Part shown: positions 7,206 to 14,951 of the stretch, piece by piece
Numbering within the stretch: position 1 is the first letter of the stretch
Layout of the letters: each line of letters begins with the position of its first letter
NCBI GenBank assembly: GCA_002373045.1
Contig: DFHU01000065.1
Location: 1 to 20,342, forward strand
Source: Pseudoselenomonas ruminantium
GTDB taxonomy: Bacteria; Bacillota; Negativicutes; Selenomonadales; Selenomonadaceae
DNA length: 20,342 nt
Direction of reading: 5' to 3'
Notes under the pieces: generated by a model
Seen by the model: only the letters and a program-made list of their open reading frames with translations
What the model was told of the DNA's origin: nothing
The model's database searches: none
Made by a program: the position numbers and the translations under genes

Positions 7206-7368
7206 TGTTTTTCCTCCTGATGATTGATGACTGCAATACAGGGAGGTCGGTGTGAAATTGCTCCTAAGCCAACCTCCCGGTCAGCCTGCAATCTCCAAGG
7301 TGTTGTTTCTCAAACAGCAAGCTCCTTAACAATAAAAAACAATATTCAGTCGAAGAAAATACTCGACA
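7206..7368 (-). promoter_or_regulatory. Structured GNAT mRNA leader with possible ribosome-site switch
   Basis: From the predicted transcription start (about 7368) to the ATG runs a leader of about 163 bases. Helix 1 pairs GGGAGGTTGG (7278-7269) with CCGACCTCCC (7250-7241). The second arm (CCTCCCTG) can instead pair, with one bulged C, to CAGGAGG, which is the ribosome site. The two pairings exclude each other. Ligand or trigger unknown; no known riboswitch class was recognised. Confidence 0.5.
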
Positions 7369-7374
7369 CTTCGT

Positions 7375-7403
7375 ATTCTATTACGATTGCCAGCAGTTGT
7401 CAA
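7375..7403 (-). promoter_or_regulatory. Promoter of the GNAT gene
   Basis: Leftward, TTGACA (7403-7398), a 17-base spacer and TAGAAT (7380-7375): consensus -35 and 5 of 6 at -10. Confidence 0.75.
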
Positions 7404-7443
7404 CTTGCAGAATTCATCATGGACAAATACACAAAAGTAACGA

Positions 7444-7472
7444 TTGTCTTTATGTCACAAATATGATATAGT
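7444..7472 (+). promoter_or_regulatory. Promoter of the Sel1-repeat esterase gene
   Basis: TTGTCT (7444-7449), a 17-base spacer and TATAGT (7467-7472). It places the transcription start near 7479, so an ATG at 7473 cannot be the translation start and a leader of about 135 bases precedes the ATG at 7614. Confidence 0.68.
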
Positions 7473-7478
7473 ATGCCT

Positions 7479-7613
7479 AATAGCATAAACGGCTGTGTAG
7501 GAGCCGTGTCGCTTCGGCGGCAGAAAATCGACGTGGAGAGCCTCTGTGGCTTTCTGCCCTTTTTAGGGAACGTCGATTTTTTTTTTGCTCAAAATGAGTA
7601 TGGAGGTACGATT
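7479..7613 (+). promoter_or_regulatory. Structured 5' leader with an attenuator-like terminator
   Basis: The leader holds a CGGCT/AGCCG hairpin, then TGTCGC-TTCG-GCGGCA with a stable UUCG loop. Next comes GGCAGAAA (7519-7526), which can pair with TTTCTGCC (7551-7558). The overlapping AAAATCGACGT (7524-7534) can pair perfectly with ACGTCGATTTT (7570-7580), which runs into ten T residues (7577-7586). The last pairing is a textbook intrinsic terminator upstream of the ribosome site; the other can compete with it or form a pseudoknot. No known riboswitch class was recognised. Confidence 0.65.
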
Positions 7614-9422
7614 ATGCGCAGATATCAAAAAATATTGGCTTTGACTTTGGTGGGGACAGGTGCATTTATGCTGCCGGGCACACTTCCCGTACAGGTAGCC
7701 ACCGTACAAGCTGGTGAAGTGCAGGCAGGCGCTGCTATTCATGGTCTGCAAAAAGTTACAGCTGTAACGCGTGTCTATGGCAGCGGCGAACAGGTTGCCG
7801 AAGCGATCTTAGAATATCCGAAAGCACTTTTACCCTCAGCTGTAAAGCCAACGGACTTTGCTGTATCCGGCAAAGAGATTACCGCCATAATGGTAAACGA
7901 TAAACCGGAACTTACGAATAAGGCGCAAGCAGGGCGTTATGTCATCCTGCAATTTGCTAAGCAGAACAATGTCTATGATGGTGATTTAAGCAAAAAACCG
8001 GGGCGTCAGGCAAGACCTGCCGATGATAAGAACGGCCGGGGCACAGATGCGCCCCGCCAATCCAACCGCAAAATGCCGGAATTATCCCTGCAGGTACAAC
8101 AGGTGCGTCCTCTTACCGCTATTGACGGCACCACCTTTGCCCCGCTGACTGTATCCGCGACAGCTGTAAATGAACCGGACTTAGAACAGTTCCAGCAATA
8201 CGAATACACCGATAAGGAAGTGGGCGCTACGATTCCCTATAATCTATATCTGCCCCAAAACTATGACCCAAAGAAAAAATATCCCCTGCTGTTTTTTGTG
8301 GCCGATGCCAGTGCCAACATCAATGCAATAAAAACGCCGCTGTTCCAGGGCAACGGCGCCACCATTTGGGCCAGTGACAGCGAACAGGGCAAGCATGAAT
8401 GCATCATCCTTGCCCCGCAATATACCGCCGACTTAGTTGACAAAATCGGCATGATGACCACCGATGAAAATGTCTGGACACCGGGACTTACTCTTGTGAC
8501 CAATTTACTCCATGATGTGATTGAGCGTTACAGCGTAGACAAGAACCGCATCTACGGCACCGGCCAGTCGCAGGGCGGCATGGCCAACATTGCCATCAGC
8601 GATAAATATCCGGATTTATTTGCCGCGCAATGGCTCGTAGCCTGCCAGTGGAATGTGGAAGAAATGGCCGCCATGAAGGACAAAAAACTCTGGATCACCG
8701 TCTGTGAGGGCGATACAAAAGCCTTCCCCGGCATGAATGCCGCAACAGCCCTTTGGGAATCCCTGGGCAGTAAGGTCGCACGAAACGAAACCTTCTGGAA
8801 CAGCCATGCCAGTCTGGCAGAAATCAATGCAAATGTCAAAGACATGGCGGCCGCCAACGCTCCTATTAATTACTCCGTCTTTGCTGGCGGCAACCATATG
8901 TATACCTGGTCATTTGCCTATGATATCGAGGCTATCCGCGACTGGCTGTTTCAGCAGCGCAAAGAGGACAAGCAAGGACAACACAGCCTGCTTGCCAAAG
9001 CATTACAGGATGCCGGTCTTGCCGCCTACAACGCCGGCGATTATAAAAAAGCACTCGCAAAATTTACGGCTGCCAATAGCAAAGGACATATGAAAGCCCC
9101 CCGTTACATAGGCCTTTGCTATGAACACGGCTATGGTGTAAAAGCCAATACCAAAGAAGCCGCCAAATGGTACGCCATTGCCGCCGAGCGGGGCGATATT
9201 ACAGGCACGTATTATTTAGGACGGCTTTTCGAAACCGGCAACGGCGTTCCTCAGGATTACAACAAGGCGTTTTCCTTATACCAAAAAGCTGCCCAGCGCG
9301 GTGACATTATCGCAGCACCAGCCATGGCAGCTTTGGGGCATCTGTATGAAAACGGGCTGGGCGTAGAAAAAAATCTGCAGAAGGCCCAGGAATGGTACAC
9401 AAAAGCAGCAATCAGCGAATAA
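7614..9422 (+). CDS. Exported alpha/beta-hydrolase esterase with C-terminal Sel1 repeats
   Basis: A 602-residue exported protein. Residues 1 to about 33 are a signal peptide. About 45-195 look like an N-terminal beta domain as seen ahead of esterase/PHB-depolymerase-type hydrolases. About 200-450 is the alpha/beta hydrolase: nucleophile S319 in GTGQSQGG, probable D367 in VCEGDTKAF and H428 in GGNHMYTW. Residues about 465-600 hold three Sel1-like repeats (GLCYEHGYGV, GRLFETGNGV, GHLYENGLGV), normally protein-binding. Likely a secreted or cell-surface esterase, for example on plant phenolic esters; substrate inferred. The ATG at 7614 is chosen because it has GGAGG 7 bases upstream and starts the signal peptide; the in-frame ATG at 7473 lies in the leader. 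It is followed by an intrinsic terminator. Confidence 0.87.
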   Translation: MRRYQKILALTLVGTGAFMLPGTLPVQVATVQAGEVQAGAAIHGLQKVTAVTRVYGSGEQVAEAILEYPKALLPSAVKPTDFAVSGKEITAIMVNDKPELTNKAQAGRYVILQFAKQNNVYDGDLSKKPGRQARPADDKNGRGTDAPRQSNRKMPELSLQVQQVRPLTAIDGTTFAPLTVSATAVNEPDLEQFQQYEYTDKEVGATIPYNLYLPQNYDPKKKYPLLFFVADASANINAIKTPLFQGNGATIWASDSEQGKHECIILAPQYTADLVDKIGMMTTDENVWTPGLTLVTNLLHDVIERYSVDKNRIYGTGQSQGGMANIAISDKYPDLFAAQWLVACQWNVEEMAAMKDKKLWITVCEGDTKAFPGMNAATALWESLGSKVARNETFWNSHASLAEINANVKDMAAANAPINYSVFAGGNHMYTWSFAYDIEAIRDWLFQQRKEDKQGQHSLLAKALQDAGLAAYNAGDYKKALAKFTAANSKGHMKAPRYIGLCYEHGYGVKANTKEAAKWYAIAAERGDITGTYYLGRLFETGNGVPQDYNKAFSLYQKAAQRGDIIAAPAMAALGHLYENGLGVEKNLQKAQEWYTKAAISE

Positions 9423-9652
9423 AGTTAGTGGCTTGCCAAGATTCTTTCTCTGGCAGGCCAATTTTTTCCTTGCCCAACTGGATACTTTTCATCAGGAAGG
9501 TCATATTGCGCGCCAGTGTCCGCATGGTTTGCATGCCCTCAATATCCTGCGCCGCCTCTCCCGGCGCTCTGCCATGAACGCTGTTCCTCCTGCAAAGCCA
9601 TTGCCGTGTTCCCCTGCGGATGCGGTGAACCATTGACCATCATGACTTTCAC
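9412..9652 (-). pseudogene. Remnant of a flavodoxin-like NADPH-dependent FMN reductase gene
   Basis: The first reading frame (GTG at 9652, with a GGAG-type ribosome site) gives VKVMMVNGSPHPQGNTAMALQE, the FMN phosphate-binding start of this family. After about 25 codons the frame breaks. A different frame then gives EGMQTMRTLARNM and ends PEKESWQATNFIR, the usual C terminus of the same family. The middle (well over 100 residues in intact homologues, including the rest of the flavin site) is missing. So this is an internal deletion with frame loss. Its stop overlaps the end of the convergent esterase gene by 11 bases. Confidence 0.8.
9429..9467 (+). terminator. Intrinsic terminator of the Sel1 esterase gene
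   Basis: TGGCTTGCCA (9429-9438) pairs with TGGCAGGCCA (9451-9460), with one G-T wobble and a 12-base loop. Six T residues follow (9462-9467). It lies inside the convergent pseudogene's former coding end. Confidence 0.8.
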
Positions 9653-9751
9653 GCTAAACTCTCCTCTCAACATAACTTTTCCTAAAATATTCTTAGTGTT
9701 ATTTTACCAAAACCTGCCCTGAGAAAAAAGATTTTCCTGGCAAATAACGTT

Positions 9752-10672
9752 TCAATTAAAGGGAATAGCCGCATATTCTGCGGTAGGAAAATCGTACCAG
9801 CTTACTTCGTGATTATCCTGCGGGTTGATGGCGATATGTGCAAAGCTGCTGTCCGGCGCCGCGCCATGCCAATGGATAACCCCCGGCGGGCAAAATACCA
9901 CATCTCCCGGCTGCAATTTTTCCAGCTTGCCGCCTTTTACCTGATGATAACCGACGCCATCGGTTGCAATCAGAATCTGACCGGTCTTGTGGCTGTGCCA
10001 GCGATTATATGTTCCCTTGGGGAACACCACATATACCCACTCCGGCGAGCCTGCTTCATTAGGCTTGGACAGCACCTTGCCCAAATATACGGGATTATTG
10101 AAGTTAGGCGAGGTAAACGGCTTTTCATTATAATGAAACAAGAATTCATTTTTCTTTTTTTCCGCTGTGGCTTGGCTCATAGCAGCAGAAAACTTGATGC
10201 TATTGTATTCCTGCGTACTAACCGGCCCGCTATGCGCCTTTGCTCCTGCTTGCGATTGCCAGTCCCTGTCGTATACGACAAACTGCTGAAAAGGAGAATC
10301 TTTAACAGCACCATGAAAATGACTCACGCCTGCCGGAATCTGCACCACATCACCAGGTTTTATCAACACCGGTTCTTTGCCCCATTCCTGATAAATGCCC
10401 AGACCTGCCACGCCAATCACCGTCATAGCCCCATGGGTATGCCAGCCGCTGTAACTGCCGGCTTCAAAAGTAATCACATTGGTCTGCGGCACCTTGTAGG
10501 TATCATCCGTCACAATCAAGTCATTGCGATGAACCGTACCTGTAAAACGCTCCGAAATGTCTTTGCCTAAAGGCAAGGGCATTTTTTGCTTGTCTGCTTC
10601 ATGTGCTTCGTGTGCTTCAACCGTTGAAACCAGCGAAATCATCAATGTGAAAAACAAAATCCATTTGAACAT
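9752..10672 (-). CDS. Exported double-cupin protein
   Basis: A 306-residue protein with a signal peptide (MFKWILFFTL to VEA, about residue 20) and a short His-rich mature start. Two cupin barrels follow. Cupin 1 has WHTHG (H78, H80) and VSHFHG (H118, H120); cupin 2 has RWHSHKTGQ (H226, H228) and VIHWHG (H267, H269). Both keep metal-binding histidines, but cupin 1 lacks the usual glutamate and cupin 2 has Gln there, as in cupins related to mandelonitrile-lyase-like or dioxygenase-type enzymes. Function is not predictable beyond a metal-dependent exported enzyme or binding protein. It is 11 bases after the esterase stop, so it is the last gene of the AEC-esterase-esterase-cupin operon. No convincing terminator is visible after it. 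Confidence 0.85.
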   Translation of the reverse strand: MFKWILFFTLMISLVSTVEAHEAHEADKQKMPLPLGKDISERFTGTVHRNDLIVTDDTYKVPQTNVITFEAGSYSGWHTHGAMTVIGVAGLGIYQEWGKEPVLIKPGDVVQIPAGVSHFHGAVKDSPFQQFVVYDRDWQSQAGAKAHSGPVSTQEYNSIKFSAAMSQATAEKKKNEFLFHYNEKPFTSPNFNNPVYLGKVLSKPNEAGSPEWVYVVFPKGTYNRWHSHKTGQILIATDGVGYHQVKGGKLEKLQPGDVVFCPPGVIHWHGAAPDSSFAHIAINPQDNHEVSWYDFPTAEYAAIPFN

Positions 10673-10683
10673 ATTGCGCCTCC

Positions 10684-11757
10684 TTACTTGGACAGGCCTT
10701 TATCTTTCAGCCATTTTTCCATCGTGTCAGCCACTTCCTGATTGTTGAGGTCAGCCATAAGGAAGTGTGTATTTCCCTTGATGCCAATATCCGGCAGATA
10801 GACAACCTGCACATCACCGCCATGTTTTTTCATAACCTGTTCCCACTTCCGAGCCAGATTCAAACGCACACGCCAGTTATCCAGTCCCCAATGTCTATCC
10901 GGTTTGGAGCCGGTTATGATATTATCGCCGAAGTATACGACCATCGGGATTTTAAGCAAGCGCTGGAATTCTTCATCGCTTACCTCCATTCCCGGTGCCG
11001 GAAACGGGCTTGTTGTAGCTTCAACCTCAGGCACTTCCCCCTTCGGGAAAGGGAACGTCCCCGGTTCCAATGCAATAACGCCCTTTACTTTGTCACTGTG
11101 CGCTGCCGTAAGCCAGCCGGGGCCGCCGCCAGCCGAATGCGTAACCAGTACGCCCGGACCTGCTTTTTCCATGACAGCGGTCATGGCATCGGCCACTACC
11201 TGCACGTCAAACGCCCCTGTATCCGGCGTCATCTGATAAAAGAACTGTGCCCTTGACTCCGCATCACGGGGAACAGCTGCATTGTCGTAGTAATCCGGCC
11301 ACTGACCAATGCGGAAGTTGTCATACCAGAGCTGATCCTGTGGCTGCGCCTTTAGTTCGGCAGGTATAGTGGAATTACCTGCTCTGCCCCGCCGCGGCTC
11401 ATCCACAATGAAGGTTTTATAGCCCTTCGCCAAAAAGATATTCTGAAAACCATCACGTCCATCCGGCGTTGTTTCCCAGGTCTTGCCGGACTGACCATAG
11501 CCATGCAGGAAAACCAGCACATTTTTCTTCGCCTTCACCGGCGCCTGCCAAAAGACATAGGCCGCATCACCATGCAGGGTTTCACCGGCAAAATCGGTCG
11601 GTTCATCGTCCTTATAAACGCCTGGAGCCGTCACTACTTTACCCCCGGCAAAGAAACTCCCCTGATCCGCCAGCGTAATGGGGCGGCTCATAGCCCCAGC
11701 GCTGCCGGCAGCCAGCCCCATGGCCAAAGTCATAGCCAATATTTTTTTGCTTTTCAT
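10684..11757 (-). CDS. Exported alpha/beta-hydrolase (esterase 713-like), copy 1
   Basis: A 357-residue hydrolase with a signal peptide (residues 1 to about 22, ending GAM). The oxyanion loop is FLHGYGQSG; the nucleophile is S208 in THSAGG. E231 in ALEPGTF lies where the Alcaligenes esterase 713 family uses glutamate as the catalytic acid, and H331 in KGNTHFLMAD completes a Ser-Glu-His triad. It starts 41 bases after copy 2 and is followed 11 bases later by the cupin gene. It is GC-rich compared with copy 2. Probable ester hydrolysis outside the cytoplasm; the substrate is unknown. Operon position behind the MerR-type promoter P1 suggests induction together with the AEC transporter. Confidence 0.87.
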   Translation of the reverse strand: MKSKKILAMTLAMGLAAGSAGAMSRPITLADQGSFFAGGKVVTAPGVYKDDEPTDFAGETLHGDAAYVFWQAPVKAKKNVLVFLHGYGQSGKTWETTPDGRDGFQNIFLAKGYKTFIVDEPRRGRAGNSTIPAELKAQPQDQLWYDNFRIGQWPDYYDNAAVPRDAESRAQFFYQMTPDTGAFDVQVVADAMTAVMEKAGPGVLVTHSAGGGPGWLTAAHSDKVKGVIALEPGTFPFPKGEVPEVEATTSPFPAPGMEVSDEEFQRLLKIPMVVYFGDNIITGSKPDRHWGLDNWRVRLNLARKWEQVMKKHGGDVQVVYLPDIGIKGNTHFLMADLNNQEVADTMEKWLKDKGLSK

Positions 11758-11798
11758 AAATTCTTCCTCCCTTTAAAACGTCATGAACAGAAAGCAGT

Positions 11799-12911
11799 TT
11801 ATTTGTCCAAACCTTTTTCATGCAACCATTTTACCGCCAAATCCATTATCTGTTGATTGTTCTTTTCCTGCATTAGAAAATGTGAATTTCCTTTTATGCC
11901 AACACTAGGCAAATGTACTAATGTTGCATCTCCGCCATGACGATTTATGACCTCTACAAACTTTTGCGCCATAGCATATTCCGTTCCCCATTTATCTTCA
12001 CCAACATTTTCTGAACCAAGTTTTATGTAATCCCCATAATAAAGAACAATGGGGATTCGGGTAAGTTTCATGAAATCTTCCATGGGAACTCCCATAGCCG
12101 AAGCTGATAGCGCCTTGAATCTTGCATCAATTATATTTGGCATTTCTGTTTCCGGGAATATAAAGGGCGTGCCTCCCGGTTCATAAGCAATAATGCCTTT
12201 TACTTTGTCCGTACGAATTGCTGTACGCCAGCCAATTGTTCCCCCCATAGAATGAGTAACCAATATTGCGCCGTCCTTCTGCTGCCTGACCAATTCAGCA
12301 AGCACATCTGCATTGAGTTCGTTATCCAGCGGTCCAGATCCTATTGTCCAACTCTGTTGAAATGCTTGATAATTATCTTCACCTTGGGGAAATTGGGCGT
12401 TAGGAACCGGCTCCCCCTTTTCATCGTAATGCCCCACACGCGAAAGAATGTACAATGTTTTATCCCCGTACATTGGATTACCTGCCCATGGCGTATCGGG
12501 AGTTACTGCCTCAGTTGAAAGGTTTGCTTCTCCACTGCGTGGCTGATCAACCAAATATACAGCATAACCTGCCCGAAGAAACAGCGTATTAAAACCTTCA
12601 CGTCCATCAGTGGTAGATTCCCACGTTCGTTTAGACTGCGCTCCTCCATGCTGGAAAATCAAGGGCAGCTTTTTAGCCTTGACGGGCTTTTGATATTCTA
12701 CATAAGCAAAATCACCATAAGCACGCTGGCCTTCCTCCGATAGGAAATTATCTTGCGAGAATTTTCCTGCATGTTGTTTATAACTGCCGCCCACCGTAAA
12801 AGAGCCTTGTTCTGCTATGGTTATCGGACTGGCAAATGTCAGATCTATACTTAAAGATGTAATAAATACTGCTGACATAATGCTACACAATAACTTCTTT
12901 TTAACATTCAT
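11799..12911 (-). CDS. Exported alpha/beta-hydrolase (esterase 713-like), copy 2
   Basis: A 370-residue paralogue of the downstream gene. Both share the mature start PITxAxQGSF, the GREGF or GRDGF segment, the nucleophile elbow (S221 in THSMGG), the acid E244 in AYEPGG and H344 in KGNSHFLMQ. The signal peptide is residues 1 to about 27. The start at 12911 has GAGGGGG 8 bases upstream; a longer frame from 12935 lacks this spacing. Its DNA is visibly AT-richer than copy 1 (sampled 60-base lines of about 37-40% GC, against over 70% in a line of copy 1). That suggests a separate origin rather than a recent tandem duplication. It starts 27 bases after the AEC gene in the same operon. Confidence 0.87.
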   Translation of the reverse strand: MNVKKKLLCSIMSAVFITSLSIDLTFASPITIAEQGSFTVGGSYKQHAGKFSQDNFLSEEGQRAYGDFAYVEYQKPVKAKKLPLIFQHGGAQSKRTWESTTDGREGFNTLFLRAGYAVYLVDQPRSGEANLSTEAVTPDTPWAGNPMYGDKTLYILSRVGHYDEKGEPVPNAQFPQGEDNYQAFQQSWTIGSGPLDNELNADVLAELVRQQKDGAILVTHSMGGTIGWRTAIRTDKVKGIIAYEPGGTPFIFPETEMPNIIDARFKALSASAMGVPMEDFMKLTRIPIVLYYGDYIKLGSENVGEDKWGTEYAMAQKFVEVINRHGGDATLVHLPSVGIKGNSHFLMQEKNNQQIMDLAVKWLHEKGLDK

Positions 12912-12938
12912 AACGATGTCCCCCTCACGTTTCAACTC

Positions 12939-13859
12939 TCAACCAATTCCCATCAAAAACGCCACTAACGGCATAGTAACCACTGCCGCTGCCGTGGTAA
13001 GAGCAATGCCTTCTGTGGCCAACAGGAAGGAATCCTTGTTATATATGGCCGCCAGCATAGCCAGCATATTGCCGGAAGGTGTAGCCAGCGCGCATAATGC
13101 AACCGCCAAAAGTACGGGGCTGCTGACAAAGTGGCTAAGCCCCCATAGCGCCAGCGTGGGAAAAATCAGCATCTTCCAAAGGACAAAACCTAACAATGGC
13201 CGATTGGTAAGCGCTTTTTTCCAAGGAACATCCGGCAGAGCTGCACCAATCAGCATCATGGCTAAAGGTGCCGTAAGCCCGCCTGTCATCTGTACGATAC
13301 GTTCCAAAGCATACGGAAGATGCCAGTCCAGCAGATAAATCACCACAGCTGCCACACAGGCTGCCATGCCGGTATTGCATAGTTCATGCAATTGGAATTG
13401 TTTTTTGCGTGTACCTGCGGCCTGCATGGTCTGGATCGCATAGGAATAAAACAAGATATTGAACGGAATGATAAAGGCCGTCATGCGGATTACCGCATCA
13501 GCACCATACATTCCTTGAATCATTGGCAGCCCCATGAAACCTACATTGGTGAAAACCACCATGACATTGATGATGCCATGATATTTTTTCTCGTACCCCA
13601 AAAGATACGGTGTCAGCTTGCCAAAGACCACCACAACAAGAATCACCAACAGGGCAACGAAGAACGCATGCGCCAGCTCTGCGCCCTGCAGCCGTGTTCC
13701 ACTCCCCACTACCCCGGAGAGAATCAACGCCGGATAGGCAATATTTATAACCAGTGCAGACAGTTGTTTCTGATTTTCATTGCTCATTAGTCCCTGCCTT
13801 TTGGCCTCAATGCCCAAAAGCATCAAGCCAAAAAAGATCAACATTTGCTGTAAGACCAA
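12939..13859 (-). CDS. AEC-family (auxin efflux carrier) transporter
   Basis: An integral membrane protein of about 306 residues with some ten hydrophobic segments. It has the AEC N terminus VLQQMLIFFGLMLLG, KLxALVINIAYPALIL and the mid-protein VVFTNVGFMGLPM, then the late LATPSGNMLAMLAAIY. AEC proteins export or exchange small organic anions such as malate or auxin-like acids. The start is uncertain: ATG at 13880 has no ribosome site, while TTG at 13859 has AGGAAGG at good spacing and matches the family's usual first residues, so TTG is preferred. It is the first gene of a four-gene operon under promoter P1, ahead of two exported esterases. It may move the acid released by them; this is inference. 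Confidence 0.85.
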   Translation of the reverse strand: MVLQQMLIFFGLMLLGIEAKRQGLMSNENQKQLSALVINIAYPALILSGVVGSGTRLQGAELAHAFFVALLVILVVVVFGKLTPYLLGYEKKYHGIINVMVVFTNVGFMGLPMIQGMYGADAVIRMTAFIIPFNILFYSYAIQTMQAAGTRKKQFQLHELCNTGMAACVAAVVIYLLDWHLPYALERIVQMTGGLTAPLAMMLIGAALPDVPWKKALTNRPLLGFVLWKMLIFPTLALWGLSHFVSSPVLLAVALCALATPSGNMLAMLAAIYNKDSFLLATEGIALTTAAAVVTMPLVAFLMGIG

Positions 13860-13892
13860 TTTTATCTTCCTTCCTCTCATTTCGTTTTCTAA

Positions 13893-13923
13893 AGTATAGC
13901 AGACGGTAGTCGCTACCGGTCAA
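13893..13923 (-). promoter_or_regulatory. P1: MerR-type promoter and operator for the AEC operon
   Basis: Leftward, TTGACC (13923-13918), a 19-base spacer and TATACT (13898-13893). The spacer holds CGGTAG-TCG-CTACCG (13904-13918 on the top strand). The same architecture recurs at P2 and P3, and an over-long spacer with a central dyad is what MerR-family activators act on. The regulator is probably the MerR protein encoded at 18008-18421. Confidence 0.85.
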
Positions 13924-13951
13924 TAGAAAAATAAAATTTTTGAAAAAGTTC

Positions 13952-13982
13952 TTGACCAGTAGTTGCTACCGTCTGCTAATCT
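13952..13982 (+). promoter_or_regulatory. P2: MerR-type promoter and operator for the first aldo/keto reductase
   Basis: TTGACC (13952-13957), a 19-base spacer and TAATCT (13977-13982). The spacer holds AGTAG-TTG-CTACCG and ends CTACCGTCTGC exactly like P1. P1 and P2 are back to back, with their -35 boxes 28 bp apart. Confidence 0.85.
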
Positions 13983-14023
13983 AAGACTCAGATAAATCAA
14001 CTCATTACGAGGGAGGAAACATT

Positions 14024-14881
14024 ATGGAATTTGTTACTTTAAGCAATGGCGTAAAAATGCCGAAAATTGGTTATGGTGTCTATCAGGTTAATCCGGCTGA
14101 ATGTGAGCGCTGCGTTCTCGACGCGCTGGAGGTCGGCTACCGGGCCATTGACACCGCGCAAGGTTATGAAAACGAACGTGAAGTAGGTGCAGCCATCAAA
14201 AAGAGCGGTATTCCCCGTGAGGAAATCTTCCTCACCACGAAAACATGGATTGCCATTGGCGACTATGAGCAAGGCAAAAAAGCCATTGAAGCATCTTTGC
14301 AAAAATTAGGCACGAATTACATTGATTTACTGCTGATTCACCAGCCATATAACGATTACTATGGTGTATGGCGTGCCATGGAAGAAGCCTATAAAGCAGG
14401 CAAATTAAAAGCCATCGGCGTCGCCAACTTCTATGCTGACCGCCTGATTGATTTAAGCAAGCACACCGAGATTCCGCCAATGGTAGACCAGTTGGAAACA
14501 CATATCTTCTGGCAGCAGCAGGAAGCTCATAAATATATGGAAAAATATAATGTCATCCATGAATCCTGGGCACCATTTGCTGAAGGCCGCAACAATTTCT
14601 TCAAAACGCCGCTGCTGCACGAAATCGGTGCCAAACATGGCAAGACAGCCGCACAGATTGCCCTGCGCTATCTCCTGCAAAGCGATGTCGTCATCATCCC
14701 CAAATCCACCCATAAGGAACGGATGCAGGAAAATCTGGACATCTTAGACTTCGCGCTTGACGAGGCTGATATGAATGCTATCGCCGCTCTAGACCGTAAC
14801 AAGAGCCTGTTCTTCTACCATAATGAACCAGATACCACCGAGATGCTGATTGGCCTGGAAGGCCGCGTAAAAGTCTATTAA
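14024..14881 (+). CDS. Aldo/keto reductase (AKR5-like, 2,5-diketogluconate reductase type)
   Basis: A 285-residue TIM-barrel NADPH-dependent carbonyl reductase. The catalytic tetrad is complete: D43 and Y48 in AIDTAQGYEN, K73 in TTKTW and H106 in LLIHQPYN. IPKSTHKERMQEN near the C terminus is the cofactor-binding signature of the family. It should reduce aldehydes or ketones in the cytoplasm. It is transcribed alone from P2, with GGGAGG 7 bases before ATG, and ends in a strong terminator. The second reductase at 16837 belongs to a different AKR branch, yet its promoter has the same operator, so the two probably answer the same carbonyl or electrophile stress. Confidence 0.93.
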   Translation: MEFVTLSNGVKMPKIGYGVYQVNPAECERCVLDALEVGYRAIDTAQGYENEREVGAAIKKSGIPREEIFLTTKTWIAIGDYEQGKKAIEASLQKLGTNYIDLLLIHQPYNDYYGVWRAMEEAYKAGKLKAIGVANFYADRLIDLSKHTEIPPMVDQLETHIFWQQQEAHKYMEKYNVIHESWAPFAEGRNNFFKTPLLHEIGAKHGKTAAQIALRYLLQSDVVIIPKSTHKERMQENLDILDFALDEADMNAIAALDRNKSLFFYHNEPDTTEMLIGLEGRVKVY

Positions 14882-14932
14882 ACGAAAAGCCCTTGATGTA
14901 TTGGAAAATCCAACCATCAAGGGCTTTTCGTT
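14881..14932. terminator. Strong bidirectional terminator
   Basis: A perfect 18-bp stem (14881-14898 with 14915-14932, AACGAAAAGCCCTTGATG) is topped by an inner TTGGA-AAA-TCCAA stem. It overlaps the last base of the reductase stop codon and lies between two convergent genes. Confidence 0.9.
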
Positions 14933-14951
14933 TTACTTCTCTAAAAAAATA

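Noticed and set aside
7241..7278. T-box or other known riboswitch in the GNAT leader
   Set aside because: The T-box antiterminator sequence and the conserved cores of common riboswitches that I could recall are absent; described only as competing helices.
7473..7613. N-terminal extension of the Sel1 esterase from the ATG at 7473
   Set aside because: That ATG lies at the -10 box, ahead of the predicted transcription start. The extension crosses the attenuator and would bury the signal peptide; the ATG at 7614 has a good ribosome site.
13860..13880. ATG at 13880 as start of the AEC transporter
   Set aside because: Not excluded, but it lacks a ribosome site, whereas the TTG at 13859 has one and fits the family's usual N terminus.
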